The position numbers and the translations under genes are program-made. From Argyresthia goedartella (lineage: Eukaryota; Arthropoda; Insecta; Lepidoptera; Argyresthiidae): a stretch of DNA of 64,000 nucleotides. The notes beneath the pieces were generated by a model, which was not told the DNA's origin, did no database searches, and saw only the letters and a program-made list of their open reading frames with translations. The DNA lies in assembly GCA_949825045.1 (NCBI GenBank), contig OX463832.1, forward strand, positions 22,438,552 to 22,502,551, read 5' to 3'. Below are positions 53,153-63,530 of this stretch, one piece after another. The stretch's first letter is position 1; each line of letters begins with the position of its first letter.

Positions 53153-53475
53153 ATATATGACACCGTAAGATAGTCAAAAGCGTTAGTTGATCAACTATCG
53201 ACAGATAGTAAACCAGACCGACAGGGTTTAGAATTTACGTTTCTTTTGTACTTACATGTCAACCTAACATGCAGACTAGAGGGGGCGAGAGGTGTTTGCC
53301 CTGGTATTTCGTTTGCAATTCAAGTTTAAACCAGTTTACTATTTAACAATTTTAACAGTTAGTTTATTAACTAATGCGTCATATAGTAAGCAGTACGCTA
53401 CAGTTTACTGTCTGTCGATAGTTGACCAACCAAAGAGAAAAAAAAGTTAGTATCAACCAACATACGGTGACATAT
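53153..53475. mobile_element. MITE M copy 1
   Basis: Inverted ends GTCACCGTANGAT-like, with inner inverted parts AACTATCGACAGATAGTAAA and its mirror. The interior has CTTACATGTCAACCTAACA and TTTGCCCTGGTATTTCG, shared with 59276-59624. It directly abuts the mariner copy B end. Confidence 0.65.
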
Positions 53476-53603
53476 ATATGTATGTGTGTATGTCTATTCC
53501 TGTGTCCCGTCCTAACTACTTGACGGCTCAACCGAATTGGAAAAATAATGCGTTATTAGATTTGACTTGACGGCGCTAGGTGCAATAAAAAAAAAACGAC
53601 AAA

Positions 53604-53792
53604 ATGGCGGATTTTATGAGCGGTATAAAAATGTTTTTTCAAGGCCGTCGAGTGGAATATCAAAATAAAGGGGTTTTAAAGGCAAACACGGAAATATTAA
53701 CTAATCTTGCACAAGCTATAAGTAATACACCTCAGTTTATACCTAAGCATTTACAGATTGTTCATAATTTAGTACTTAAAAACAGGAAATAA
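53604..53792 (+). CDS. Hypothetical 62-aa protein
   Basis: A short frame with good start context (AAAATGG): MADFMSGIKMFFQGRRVEYQ, then NKGVLKANTEILTNLAQAIS and NTPQFIPKHLQIVHNLVL. The composition is unlike the surrounding repeats, with an amphipathic helical look and a basic end. The downstream ATTAAAAAAA could be a degraded poly-A, so a partial retrocopy of a host gene or a fragment of a transposon protein are both possible. No family is recognised. No signal peptide or membrane segment. Confidence 0.35.
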   Translation: MADFMSGIKMFFQGRRVEYQNKGVLKANTEILTNLAQAISNTPQFIPKHLQIVHNLVLKNRK

Positions 53793-53819
53793 ATGTCGTG
53801 ATTAAAAAAACCTTTAAAA

Positions 53820-54047
53820 CCCGACTGCGGTACAAATAAGACTAAACTTAATTCTTGAGATCCGATAAATATATTTTAATACAGTATTAAATTAAATTAA
53901 ATTTAAATTCAGGCGGAACCAATTAAATCTCATACGGTGGGTAAAATTATTTTTGTTAAACACGTACTATAATATTTTTTTCACTTCTCGTGCTCTAAAA
54001 AATCGCCTTTATGTTGTGAGTAGGCTTTTTATGCTCTAGTGCTTAAT
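53820..54047. other. Unassigned stretch
   Basis: No gene is seen. Confidence 0.4.
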
Positions 54048-54365
54048 ATTAGTTTATCTACACACGTATCATAAACTCTCTTTACTGCGTACAAAAACCG
54101 CACGTTACGATGAGCATAATGTTAAACTACTTGGTAAAAACTCATTTATTATCTGACATTATGACCATAATGTGTAATTTTTCTACACATTATGACATTC
54201 AAATTTCGAACGCCGACGCCCGCCTCGCCCCTAGTTTGTCTGTGAAGTTGGTACTGACATTCAAATTTCGAACGCCGACGCCCGAAGTTGGTGCTACAGA
54301 ACCATAAACCCACTCTCGAGTATTAATGCCCTCCATTATGTAGCAATCACATAAACTACTATTAT
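54048..54365 (-). mobile_element. FB1 foldback MITE, copy 8 (rearranged)
   Basis: Minus-strand core. The GC-rich segment and CATTCAAATTTCGAACG are duplicated, as in copy 1, and the hairpin is reduced to one arm. Confidence 0.7.
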
Positions 54366-54389
54366 GTGACTGATACATAATGAAAGGCA

Positions 54390-54515
54390 ACAAAAGGCAA
54401 AATAAATATTTAAGGGGGCTCCCATACAAGAAACGTGATTTTTTTGCCGTTTTAATAGATAATGGTACGGAACCCTTCGTGCACGAGTTCGACTCGCACT
54501 TGGCCTTTTTTTTGT
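54390..54515 (+). repeat. GGTTCCGTACC-family end fragment
   Basis: AAATATTTAAGGGGGCTCCC to GGTACGGAACCCTTCGTGC and GACTCGCACTTGGCC. Confidence 0.7.
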
Positions 54516-55413
54516 ATATTTTGAGTTCACGGAAACGGCCTTAACGATTGCGATGAAATTTCCTATACAGCAAACCTGACCAATTACAGTAAAATTTTCC
54601 TAAAAGAAAAATATGATCGCAAATGTTTTTTTATTGATCCTCAGTTCATTGACCCGTCCAGCTGATTACTAGTCATGACAATCAACAAAATATGGCTTAA
54701 TGTCACAATTTACGCAAACCAAATAAAATTGATTACTTAATGCCCTGTCAGCGCAGTGTTGCCAACGTGAAATAACAACTCAAACGAACAACATCCGCCG
54801 ATAAGTGAAGCTAACAATTTTAATATTTACCGGGGTCGCAATTCATAGAAATACAAGTACAATTCTACCCGTGTTGCTACAAAAACTACTAAACATATAT
54901 ATTATATATATTTTAAACACGTCGTAATCATAAGCACAAGTTTTTTTGAACAAATTTAAACTGAAAAACATTAGTATAATGCGCGGCGTATAAGTGGAGC
55001 TACAATGGCGGCGCCTGCGCAGGTAAAAACGTCTGTTTTAGATACATTTTACCCTGCGCAGACGCCGCCATTGCGGGTCAACATATATGCCGGGTTCTGT
55101 ACTTACCTATTTTTACTACTTACCTAGTATTTGACTAGGTTGCCATAACATCAGTTTTTTAAGAACTTTCAAAACACCCTTTTTGTTAATGAGTTGCATA
55201 TTTTTTCTTATGAAATGGTGGATTTTCTATACAAAACTTTATTTATTACAATACCCTCGATGTAAATAACTGCCAATAATAACCGATTCTGATACTTACT
55301 AGGAATTCTGTAAATACTTTCACATATCTAACACAAAACAGTATTGTTACTTGTTGTGAACTGTTTTTGAATCTGTGTTGTTGAGAAAGGCTTGACCCTA
55401 TGTTATGGGCTAG
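54516..55413. other. Unassigned 0.9-kb stretch with GC-rich foldback
   Basis: No gene. Contains the foldback at 55003-55073, listed separately. Confidence 0.4.
55003..55073. repeat. GC-rich foldback
   Basis: The arms CAATGGCGGCGCCTGCGCAG (plus GTAAAA) and its near-perfect mirror TTTTACCCTGCGCAGACGCC (plus GCCATTG) surround an 18-bp loop. One mismatch and one extra C. Confidence 0.9.
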
Positions 55414-56097
55414 AATTTAACCGCACATCAAAAATAAAAATTTTGCACAGCAAAAAGATCAACAAAAACACTTTTTATGTTTTAAATATTTTATCTATAC
55501 ACGTATCATAAACCCTCTTTACTGCGTACAAAAACCGCACGTTACGATCAGCATAATGTTAAACTACTTGGTAAAAAAGCATTTATTATCTGAAAAATTA
55601 CACATTATGACCATAATGTGTAATTTTTCTACATATTATGACATTCAAATTTCGAACGCCGACGCCCGCCTGCGTGAAGTTCGTACTACAGAACAAGCTA
55701 AACAACTGCATAGCCACAATGCCGGTCAAACATGCGGTTCCTGTACTCATCAAAGAGAGCTTATGATATGTGTGTAGATAAACTAGTGTATGTAATTGTA
55801 CATAATTAGGCATTAAAACTCCCGAGTGATATTATTATGAAACTCGCCTTCGGCTCGTTTCATAAACTCACTCTCGAGTATTAATGCCCTCCATTATGTA
55901 GCAGTCACATAAACTACTATTATGTGTACTTAAATTTATGTTTAAGTATTATTTTTGTTCTTACATCTTCATCCTAACACGAAGGACAAAGGGGGCTTCG
56001 CTTCGCTCACCCCCTTTACCATTCACTTAAGCTACCGCAACATTTTGCCCTAATATTTGCTGTGCAAATCAGTATTTTTGATGTGCAGTTTAATATT
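55414..56097 (+). mobile_element. X MITE copy 3, split by FB1
   Basis: X left end (ACCGCACATCAAAAATAA) to about 55489, an FB1 element (55490-55919), then the rest of X from TGTGTACTTAAATTTATG to TTTTTGATGTGCAGTTTAAT. Confidence 0.7.
55490..55919 (-). mobile_element. FB1 foldback MITE, copy 9 (inside X)
   Basis: Full minus-strand layout with core and hairpin (GAAACTCGCCTTCGGCTCGT centre). Confidence 0.8.
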
Positions 56098-56362
56098 TTC
56101 CTATGTTATGTAGTTTTTTAGCAATGTTGCCAGATAAGGCTTGTGAAATAATGGTATTTCTTGAAATGTGCCCCAGTTCCGTTTTGGATCAACCCCCGTC
56201 AAAGGCAACACGCAATCAAGCATATTAATGCGACGAGGACTGTGTTACAGAACTAGTAAAAGATAAAGTTAAATAAGACAATCAGTTCTAAAACTAAAAC
56301 ACTCCTAAATAATCGCGATTTAAAAATCTGAAACCTACAGACAGACTTCATAAGAGAACAAT
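56098..56362. other. Unassigned stretch
   Basis: No gene is seen. Confidence 0.4.
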
Positions 56363-56651
56363 TTAAATGACCATCAAAATATTAATATATGATAGAAAAT
56401 ATCAAGGCAAAATACTCCGCTGAAGGGTAAAGGGGGTGAGTGAAGCGCAGCCCCCTTTATCCTTCGTGTTAGGTTGAACATGTAAGAACAACAATAAATA
56501 CTTTTAACATAAACTTAACTACACAAAACATAAAAAGAAGTTTGGTGATCATTTATCCAAACACAATTTGATGGTCGTTTACTTATTCTGGCGGTCGTTT
56601 TGAATTTATTGGTAGTAAAATAGGTGCGTTTTTGGTGATCGTTTAAACATA
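56363..56651 (-). mobile_element. W MITE copy 2
   Basis: From TTTAAATGACCATCAAAA to TTTTGGTGATCGTTTAAAC, with the CTTCACTCACCCCCTTTACC-type core on the minus strand. Confidence 0.65.
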
Positions 56652-56719
56652 AGCCCAAAGAAGCTTTACATGAGCTTTTCTCACGATGTTTTTATCACCG
56701 TGCAGAACGTCCGTATAAT

Positions 56720-56815
56720 TTACTTAAGATAAATAAATTATCTCATTGGTACATGGTCAGGAATCGAACCTGCATCTCCAAACCCATTAGACCACGGAGC
56801 TCTTCCTGCAGACTT
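56720..56815 (-). mobile_element. SINE-C-like tRNA-derived head
   Basis: Minus-strand CTCCGTGGTCTAATGGGTTT (A-box-like) and AGGTTCGATTCC (B-box), followed by TACCAATGAGATAATTTA. Confidence 0.6.
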
Positions 56816-56858
56816 CTAACGACTAAATGCAAGCAAAGCAGCTAGCAAGAGCTATTAA

Positions 56859-56862
<4 letters not shown>

Positions 56863-56892
<30 letters not shown>
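56863..56892. repeat. TA microsatellite
   Basis: TA run that served as the landing site of mariner copy C. Confidence 0.85.
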
Positions 56893-56896
<4 letters not shown>

Positions 56897-58053
56897 GTCA
56901 GGTCATAAGTTCTGTCACACAATAAAAACTTTTGAATTTAGAACGCTGGCCACAAAAAAGTTTATTGAATTCGAATTTCGAATTTTTCATGAAAATAAAA
57001 ATGTGTACTTTTTAGAATTTTCCTCATTTTTAAATATGGAGTGGACACTTAAAGAAGACCGTGTCGCAGTTATTGCGTTGCATCATTGCGGTTACGCGCC
57101 AATTCAGATTTTCGACTTACTGAAAAATTTGAATATAACCAAAAGATTCGTTTATCGTACCATAAAACGATACAATGAAGACTCTAGTGTAGATGACAGG
57201 TCAAGAAGTGGTCGCCCTCGCTCTGTTAGGACTCCAGCAGTGATAAAAACTGTGAAGGCGCGATTTCAAAGAAATCCCATACGTAAGCAGAAACTGTTGG
57301 CCCTTCAGATGGGGTTAAGCAGGACCACGGTGAAAAGGGTGTTAAATGAAGACTTAGGGCTTAGGGCATATCGAAGAAAAACAGGACATCGTTTGGACGC
57401 TCATTTAGTGGACCTGAGACTGAAGAGATGCCGCGCTTTGTTGAAGCGGTACGCGGGAAAAAAGCATCGGGAAATTCTTTTTTCGGATGAAAAAATTTTC
57501 ACCGTGGAAGAGAGCTACAACAAACAAAATGATAAGGTGTACGCACACAGCAGTGAAGAAGCGAGCAACCGTATTCCGCGTATCCAACGAGGTCATTTTC
57601 CATCCTCGCTCATGGTATTGTTGGGAGTCTCTTATTGGGGCTTAACTGAGGTACATTTTTGTGAGAAAGGCGTAAAAACGAAATCGACTTCATCCGGCAC
57701 GAAGACTGGCCCTCCTCCAGTCCAGATTTGATTCCGTTAGATTACAAGATATGGCAACACTTGGAGGAAAAGGCCTGCTCAAAGCCTCATCCTGATTTGG
57801 AGTCACTCAAGGCATCCTTGATTAAGGCAGCCGCCGATACTGACATGGACCTCGTTCGTGCTGCGATAGACGACTGGCCGCGCAGAATAAAGGCCTGTAT
57901 TCAAAATCGCGGGGGTCATTTTGAATAAACTTTATTACCATAAGAATCTATGTTTTATTAAGTTCATTTTGCTATATAAATGTTTACATAAATAATAAAC
58001 ATGTCTAAATTATTTCATATTGCACATGTGACAGAACTTATGACCTGACTATA
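56893..58053 (+). mobile_element. DD37D mariner, copy C (1161 bp)
   Basis: Both inverted ends are present (the last base pair at the right is changed to A), with TA on both sides. It is 148 bp shorter than copy A because of one internal deletion. Confidence 0.95.
57036..57928 (+). pseudogene. DD37D mariner transposase with internal deletion
   Basis: The frame runs from MEWTLKEDR (57036) through the DNA-binding region and FSDEKIF (first aspartate) to KGVKTK. Then 148 bp are missing. The deletion removes the second aspartate (FQQD) and shifts the frame; the remaining C-terminus reads in another frame from 57728 (PLDYKIW, with the third aspartate, to GGHFE). A GA dinucleotide shared by both breakpoints marks the junction near 57681. 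This copy cannot make active transposase but keeps both ends, so it could be moved in trans. Confidence 0.93.
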
Positions 58054-58059
58054 TATATG

Positions 58060-58324
58060 TCGACCCGAATGACCGAGTCGGCAGTCACCCTGCCTACGAA
58101 GCCAAGGGTCCCGGGTTCGAGACCCGGCGAGGGCAAATATTTGTTTGATGAGAACGGATGTTTGTACCCTAGTAATGGTTGTTTATCTATCTAAGTATAA
58201 TATTTATCTATATAAGTATGTGTATCGGTGTCTAGTACCCAAGGAATCCAGGGAATACAGGGAATCCTAGTTTGGGGCTAGATCAATGTGTGTAAAATGG
58301 TGTCCAAGGTATTATTATTATTAT
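58060..58324 (+). mobile_element. SINE-A copy 12
   Basis: Plus-strand copy only 6 bp from the mariner end. It has a small duplication in its body (GGAATCCAGGGAATACAGG) and an ATT tail. Confidence 0.85.
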
Positions 58325-58469
58325 ATGTATTTGGAATGTGATAATTAAGCTCTTTAATTTGATAACCAAATCAGCCCTGTTCAAAAACTTTATAACATAA
58401 CCCCAGTACTTTATTGCCCAAAGGACGATCAATACGCTCCTAAAGATACCTCATTTGTAAAAGGCAACT
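58325..58469. other. Unassigned stretch
   Basis: Nothing is recognised. Confidence 0.35.
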
Positions 58470-58795
58470 AATATAATGATCACTAAAATATATTTTTCTC
58501 ACCAAAAACTTGCAGAAAACATCAGTGCAAAATACTGCCGTAGCTTAGGTGAAGGGTAAAAGGGGTGAATGAAGCGAAGCCCCCTTTATCCTTCGTGTTA
58601 GGTTGAACATGTAAGAACAACAAAAAATACTTAAAACATAAACTTAAGTACACAAAACATAAAAAGAAGTTGATGATCATTTATCCAAACGAAATTTGGT
58701 GATCATTTACTAATTCTGGCAGACATTTCGAATTTATGGGTAGTAAATTTTCGAATGTATTGGGAATCGTTTTAACACAAGCCTTTGCAAAATTT
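58470..58795 (-). mobile_element. W MITE copy 3
   Basis: Minus-strand W: AATGATCACTAAAATATA end, GTAGCTTAGGTGAAGGGTAA core, and a decayed right end (GGGAATCGTTTTAACAC). Confidence 0.6.
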
Positions 58796-58976
58796 GGATA
58801 AGTAGTTTAGATGTTCTGGTGACAAAAACGTGACCCTGCTTTTGGCTTCGCTGTAGTCGTATTCAAATTTCGTAATCATTCTGAACAACTTTCAATAAGG
58901 AACCGATTTGATCAGAGCAACATTCTAGATGGTTTCTAGGTCGGCCGCTCGGCTCCAAATATTGTAAATAAAGGAT

Positions 58977-59145
58977 CGCACATCAAAAATACTGTTTTTC
59001 ACAGCAAAAAAGGATCAGCAAATAAATGTTCAACCTAATACTAACCTTCACCTAAGCTACCGCAGTATTTTGCCCTGATATTTGCTGTGAAAATCAGTAT
59101 ATCTGCTGAGCAAATCAGTACTATTGATGGGCAGTTTAATATTTG
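58977..59145 (+). mobile_element. X MITE copy 4 (internally deleted)
   Basis: Both X ends (GATCGCACATCAAAAATACT and ATTGATGGGCAGTTTAAT) with about 100 bp of the middle missing, and one end region duplicated. Confidence 0.6.
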
Positions 59146-59275
59146 ACTGAATAAAGTACCTCAGATTCCGTTAAAATATAATAGATAACATCTACTACTA
59201 CTACTATGAGGGCCCGTCCACACTATGTCAGAACGAGAGTTTTGTCTGGATCCGGCTAGGTGTCAGTTATATATG

Positions 59276-59624
59276 TCACCCTAAGATGGTCAAAACCGTT
59301 AGTTTATAAACTAACGCGTTAGTTTGTAAACTATCGACAAATTGTAAACCAGACCGACAGCGTTTAGAATTTACGTTTCTTTTGTTCTTACATGTCAACC
59401 TAACACGAAGACTATTCGTCTAGTCTTCACCCAAGCAACCGCAGTGTTTGCCCTGGTATTTCGAAAGCAATTCAAGTTTTTTATCAGTTTACTATTTAAC
59501 GGTTTTATCTTAAACTAACACGTCATATCGTAGGCAGCGGTAAGCGGTAGTTTGTAAACTAATGAGAGAAAAAAACGTTAGGTTATAAACTAACGGTTTT
59601 GACAATCTTATGGTGAGATAAACA
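59276..59624. mobile_element. MITE M copy 2
   Basis: Long inverted ends: GTCACCCTAAGATGGTCAAA then ACCGTTAGTTTATAAACTAA, mirrored at the right end. The interior is shared with copy 1 at 53153. Confidence 0.75.
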
Positions 59625-59684
59625 AATGTGATGGATCCTACTGTTTACTCGGGCGGCCTAGTTAATATGAACAGCGCTATTGCG

Positions 59685-59868
59685 GTGAGGTACCCACCTT
59701 TCAAGCTTTATCTATCACCTTCCCAATTTGCTTCAAGTGGATTAAAACAGTTTTATCACTAACACCGCAGGCTGCAGCTAACTCGGACGTGGTTTGCGAT
59801 GGATCCACAATAGCCTTCAATTCTTCATTATCAACTTTGGTCTCCGGCCGTCCACGGGGCTTGTTCAT
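59685..59868 (-). pseudogene. Mariner transposase N-terminal fragment (second lineage)
   Basis: The minus-strand frame from ATG 59868 reads MNKPRGRPETKVDNEELKAI, DPSQTTSELAAACGVSDKTV and LIHLKQIGKV. A one-base shift then gives KLERWVPH. The WVPH motif and this second helix-turn-helix are hallmarks of classical mariner (DD34D) transposases. This lineage is different from the DD37D copies. The first helix-turn-helix upstream and the whole catalytic domain are missing. Short relic, not reported by simple frame length. Confidence 0.8.
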
Positions 59869-59951
59869 GTGTTATCGACGACTTTTTTATTTTTTTACAT
59901 TATTTACATTTACATATGTTTACGTTTATTGGTTGCGTGTATGTGATTTTT

Positions 59952-60090
59952 AGCCCCCGCCGACCAAAAGAAGGGTGTTATGAGTTTGATGTCGGTCGGT
60001 GTGGCGCTGTGTGGATTTTTCTGTATGTCTGTCCGTGGCACCTTAGCGGTCGAACGGGTGGACCGATTTTGATGCAGTTAAGGTTATCGT
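59952..60090 (+). repeat. Repeat Q copy 3
   Basis: AGCCCCCGCCGACCAAAAGA, GGGTGTTATGAGTTTGA and CGAACGGGTGGACCGATTTT. Confidence 0.6.
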
Positions 60091-60118
60091 AGTGTGGGGC
60101 CAGGAGCTTTACAATGTT

Positions 60119-60400
60119 TAGTGGATTTCGCTTCAATAATTTTTCGCCCCAGAGTATTACGCGCTGAAAGTTTTTCGCCACAACGTTTTCGCTGCGGTGT
60201 CATTCGACCTCGTGGATTTCGCTTCAATAATTTTTCACCCCAGGGTACTACGCGCTGAAAGTATTTTTTTCGCCACAACGTTTTCGCTGCGGTGTCATTC
60301 GACCTCGTGGATTTCGCTGCAATAATGTTTCGCTCCAGCCTACCAAGCTGAAATTTTATCGCCACAACGTTTGTCGCGACAGCGTCGTTCGAAACTACGT
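60119..60400 (+). repeat. Three ~95-bp repeats with ~16-bp sub-period
   Basis: Units begin GTGGATTTCGCTTCAATAAT at 60119, 60213 and 60310; the third is more diverged. Inside each, TTCGC recurs every 14-16 bp. The minus-strand frame at 60084-60365 is a by-product. Confidence 0.8.
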
Positions 60401-60473
60401 ACGGAACCCGAAATTTTCACAGAGGGTGTATTTATATTTATATTGCTATAACAAAAATAATGAAACATGCGGG

Positions 60474-60608
60474 TTTTTATCTACACACGTATCATAAACC
60501 CTCTTTACTGCGTCCAAAAACCGCACTTTACGACCAGCAGAATGATATTCTACTTGGTAAAAACTAATTTCTTATCTGAATATTGATACATTACGACCAT
60601 ATGACGCA
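60474..60608 (-). mobile_element. FB1 right-end fragment
   Basis: Minus-strand TTTATCTACACACGTATC through ACTTGGTAAAAACTAATTTC; core truncated at GACCATATGAC. Confidence 0.75.
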
Positions 60609-60744
60609 TCCGAAGTCAAGGATAAATACACCACCTAATTTACTCTAATACACTACCCACTAAAGTGAGTCGCGCTCGCCGCGGCTCCTAGTACCCCTCG
60701 TCCAGTGTGGACGTGCCATGTGTCAAATGTCGAAGTGTCAGTGT
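60609..60744. other. Unassigned stretch
   Basis: GC-rich patch near 60670-60720; nothing recognised. Confidence 0.35.
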
Positions 60745-60875
60745 TTTTTTTCGGTAGGGGAGTTAAACATTCAAAAGTTATACTCGTACAAAAGACTGTC
60801 GTCTTACGTTTTTCCGTTTACAATGGTATTGAACCCTTCGGGTGCGTTTCCGACGTCCTACTCGCACTTGGATTG
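60745..60875 (+). repeat. GGTTCCGTACC-family end fragment, diverged
   Basis: AATGGTATTGAACCCTTCGG, GTGCGTTTCCGACGTCC and TACTCGCACTTGG. Confidence 0.55.
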
Positions 60876-61324
60876 TTTAATTTGTTGCGATAGTTCTTTG
60901 AAATATTCTATTAGCAGTGTCCCTGTGGGCAGTAGAGCTCGCTAACAGGGCGGACTGTGAACCCATTTATGGGTAAGTATTTTAGATTCAATCAAAATCA
61001 AGTAGTAAAGTAGCCGCACCAATAACTTTGTTAACTACATTTTGTGATTTAAAATACAATCTATTGACTTTTCACGAAATTAGCTATAGTCTATTTCACT
61101 CACTCTCATGGTCTTTATAGATCCTCTTTACTAATCCGTCTCCTACTTCGAGGAGTCCAAACTTGGTATGTTTTGAAAATATTTCTTGAATTTTTAGAAA
61201 ACGTCAATTAAAATCGGTTTAGCGATTGAAGAGTTTAAATATGAAACAATTTAAACCAAAGTTAAGCCGTAAGCTTAAATTATTGTGTCGGATTTTAAAG
61301 TCATCTTTATTATCTCAATAGCTG
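60876..61324. other. Unassigned stretch
   Basis: Near 61005-61060 a scrap (AAGTAGCCGCACCAATAACT) is from the GGTTCCGTACC family. No gene. Confidence 0.4.
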
Positions 61325-61443
61325 CAATGGGATATATGTGTGTGACGTCCCTGTTTCTGGTTCCCACGACACAGGGTATCCTAGTGTGGGGCCAGAAGCA
61401 AATGTTTATGTTTATGTTTATGTTTATGTTATGTTTATGTTTA
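61325..61443 (+). mobile_element. SINE-B 3' half
   Basis: GATATATGTGTGTGACGTCC, TATCCTAGTGTGGGGCCAGA and a long GTTTAT tail of about seven units. No tRNA-like head. Confidence 0.75.
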
Positions 61444-62057
61444 TGATATCATAATTCTAGAACTTTGCTTTACAAACTAAACTAATGGATTTCTATTTGA
61501 CATAAAAAAAAGGATTTTTGAAGTCTGTTTATAAATAGTACCAGTTTTGAGGTAACAAACATAAAAAAAAATACAACCGACTTGAGAACACCCTTCTTTT
61601 ATGGAGTCGGTTAAATTAGGGGCAAAGCAAGTGGGATTCTCTATTCGGTAGTATATTTTTATGTTGATGATATTATGATGAACCAATGTGAAAAAAGTTT
61701 TAAGTTTGTGTGTGTTCCCATTTTTTATATTAGAAATCGGTCTAGTAGTTTGGTCTCTAAATAAATGAAACAGCATGGGTGATCACGCTAAACGAAATTG
61801 TGTGTAATTGCTTTTCTGTGACTGGTGGAGTTTTTTTTCATTGTCTTCAGATGAATTCCAGCTTTATGTGTGTGGACTTGACTGCCAGAAGAAAGATTTC
61901 GTCGCCTCTTTTTGGTCCTTCCGCGTCTCGACCGGAGAGAAAGAAATGGGCATTTGTCGCGAAAGGTGACGGACAGAGCTTTATATAGCGCATAGCCCTG
62001 TCTCTCACTTCTCCGCGTCGACACCCGCGCGAGGTCGGCATGCCACGGGTGCATCAA
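61444..62057. other. Unassigned stretch
   Basis: Opposing frames at 61779-62063 overlap, without a recognised family. The last 100 bp are more GC-rich (CGCGTCGACACCCGCGCGAG). Confidence 0.35.
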
Positions 62058-62170
62058 TCTCAATCAATCAATCAATCTCAATCAATCAATCTCAATCAAT
62101 CAATCAATCTCAATCAATCAATCAATCAATCTCAATCAATCAATCAAATAATTAGTCTCAATCAATATCA
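62058..62170 (+). repeat. AATC-type minisatellite
   Basis: CAATCAAT repeats broken regularly by CTCAAT, about 110 bp. Confidence 0.9.
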
Positions 62171-62899
62171 ATTAATTTAAAAAATAATTAAGTGAAAATG
62201 TGAAGTCTCAAATCGGCCCCAGACCCCACACTAGGGTGAAGGGAGCCCTTCGGCCGTTAAGGTAATCGAAGTTAGGATAGTAGTTTCCTAAATGCCTTTT
62301 TTATACCTCTACGTAACTGGTTTCCTAAAAGGCTTTTTTTATACTTCTACGTATCTGAATTACTAATCTACCTCTTTCGTATGTCTGGCTAGTTATCGTT
62401 TTAGAAGACGTCATCAATCAGTTAAGTATCTATGATGCACTTGACATTGATTAAATGTCAGTAGATAATTTTATCGTTTGGCTTATGTATTATTGGTCTG
62501 AATCATTAACCTCTCAAAAACCAAGGGTAGTTGGGACGGGTCGCGATTTTGAATATTAGGCATTAGGCAATGGTAATACAATTTAAAACCTATGACGGAA
62601 AAGTGGCGTTAGCTAACGCCGCTGGTATTCAAGAGGTTAATATAAATTATTTATAATGGAATTAAGAGATGTGGAATTCATAATTGGATAAGTAACTGAG
62701 CAAGTATGGTTCTGCATAGCTCCAAGTGCAGCCTAATCCCAACCACTCCGACCGCGCCTAAACACGCCACCCGCGGTCTCGTGATCCGCGCTCTGTTTAT
62801 TTTAATGATTCCCAGTTTATAACTTACATATGCTTTCAGATACATACTGAGTAACTGCTAACTGGACGCCAGCGTTTCATTATTCACGCCCATTGGCCT
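62171..62899. other. Unassigned stretch
   Basis: A short direct repeat, TTTCCTAAATGCCTTTTTTA and TTTCCTAAAAGGCTTTTTTT, lies at about 62283-62345. No gene. Confidence 0.4.
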
Positions 62900-63080
62900 A
62901 ATACGCATCGCGCCTCAGATTAACGGAACTCTTTGCACCGCGCAGCTGTCAAACATGAAGTTCGCTACCATGGAGAATGTAAGCAATAGTTTCGTTTATC
63001 TGTGTCCGCTGCCAGCGCCATCTGTTGGAAAAGGCGGAACTTTCCATACAAAAGATTTTTCCAGTTTTCCTCTTTCGTTT
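62900..63080 (+). repeat. Diverged duplicate, first copy
   Basis: CAGATTAACGGAACTCTTTG, AAGTTCGCTACC, GCCAGCGCCATCTGTTGG and GAACTTTCCATACAA. The same order recurs at 63340-63530. Confidence 0.6.
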
Positions 63081-63339
63081 GCGATGTTTCTCATCTTATT
63101 TTCATTTAAACCTCCTCCGGACTCAGGGAATTAAAACAAAATTGTAATTAGGCAAACCGGTCATGCCATTTTTGACAATTTGTGAGACTAACGCACAGCG
63201 AATCAGCCCGCGCCGCGGCTTCGCAACGTGTTTTCATATTCTCATAGTTCCCCAACATAAAACTATTCTTTCATCATTTTACCGCCTTCATAGGTTTCTG
63301 AAATCCATATCGACACTATCGGCCCTTTGTTGAGCATAA

Positions 63340-63530
63340 TACTCATCAGAGCTCAGATCAACGAAACTCTTTGCTCACAAACTTTATGCATCGCACTGTA
63401 AAATGTAAGTTCCGCTACCAACAAAGAGGTCGAATGTAGTAAATTAATTAATCAACGACAAAAGAGGCCACCAACGCCATTTAGCGAAAGAAGCTGAACT
63501 TTCCATACAACATATTTAACGATGTTTTGG
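63340..63530 (+). repeat. Diverged duplicate, second copy
   Basis: CAGATCAACGAAACTCTTTG, AAGTTCCGCTACC, ACCAACGCCATTTAGCG and GAACTTTCCATACAA. Confidence 0.6.

Noticed and set aside
57003..57731. A 242-residue transposase as a complete protein
   Set aside because: Comparison with copy A shows a 148-bp deletion; the last codons are out of frame.
60119..60400. CRISPR-like array
   Set aside because: Units are contiguous and diverged without constant repeats and unique spacers, in a clearly eukaryotic setting.
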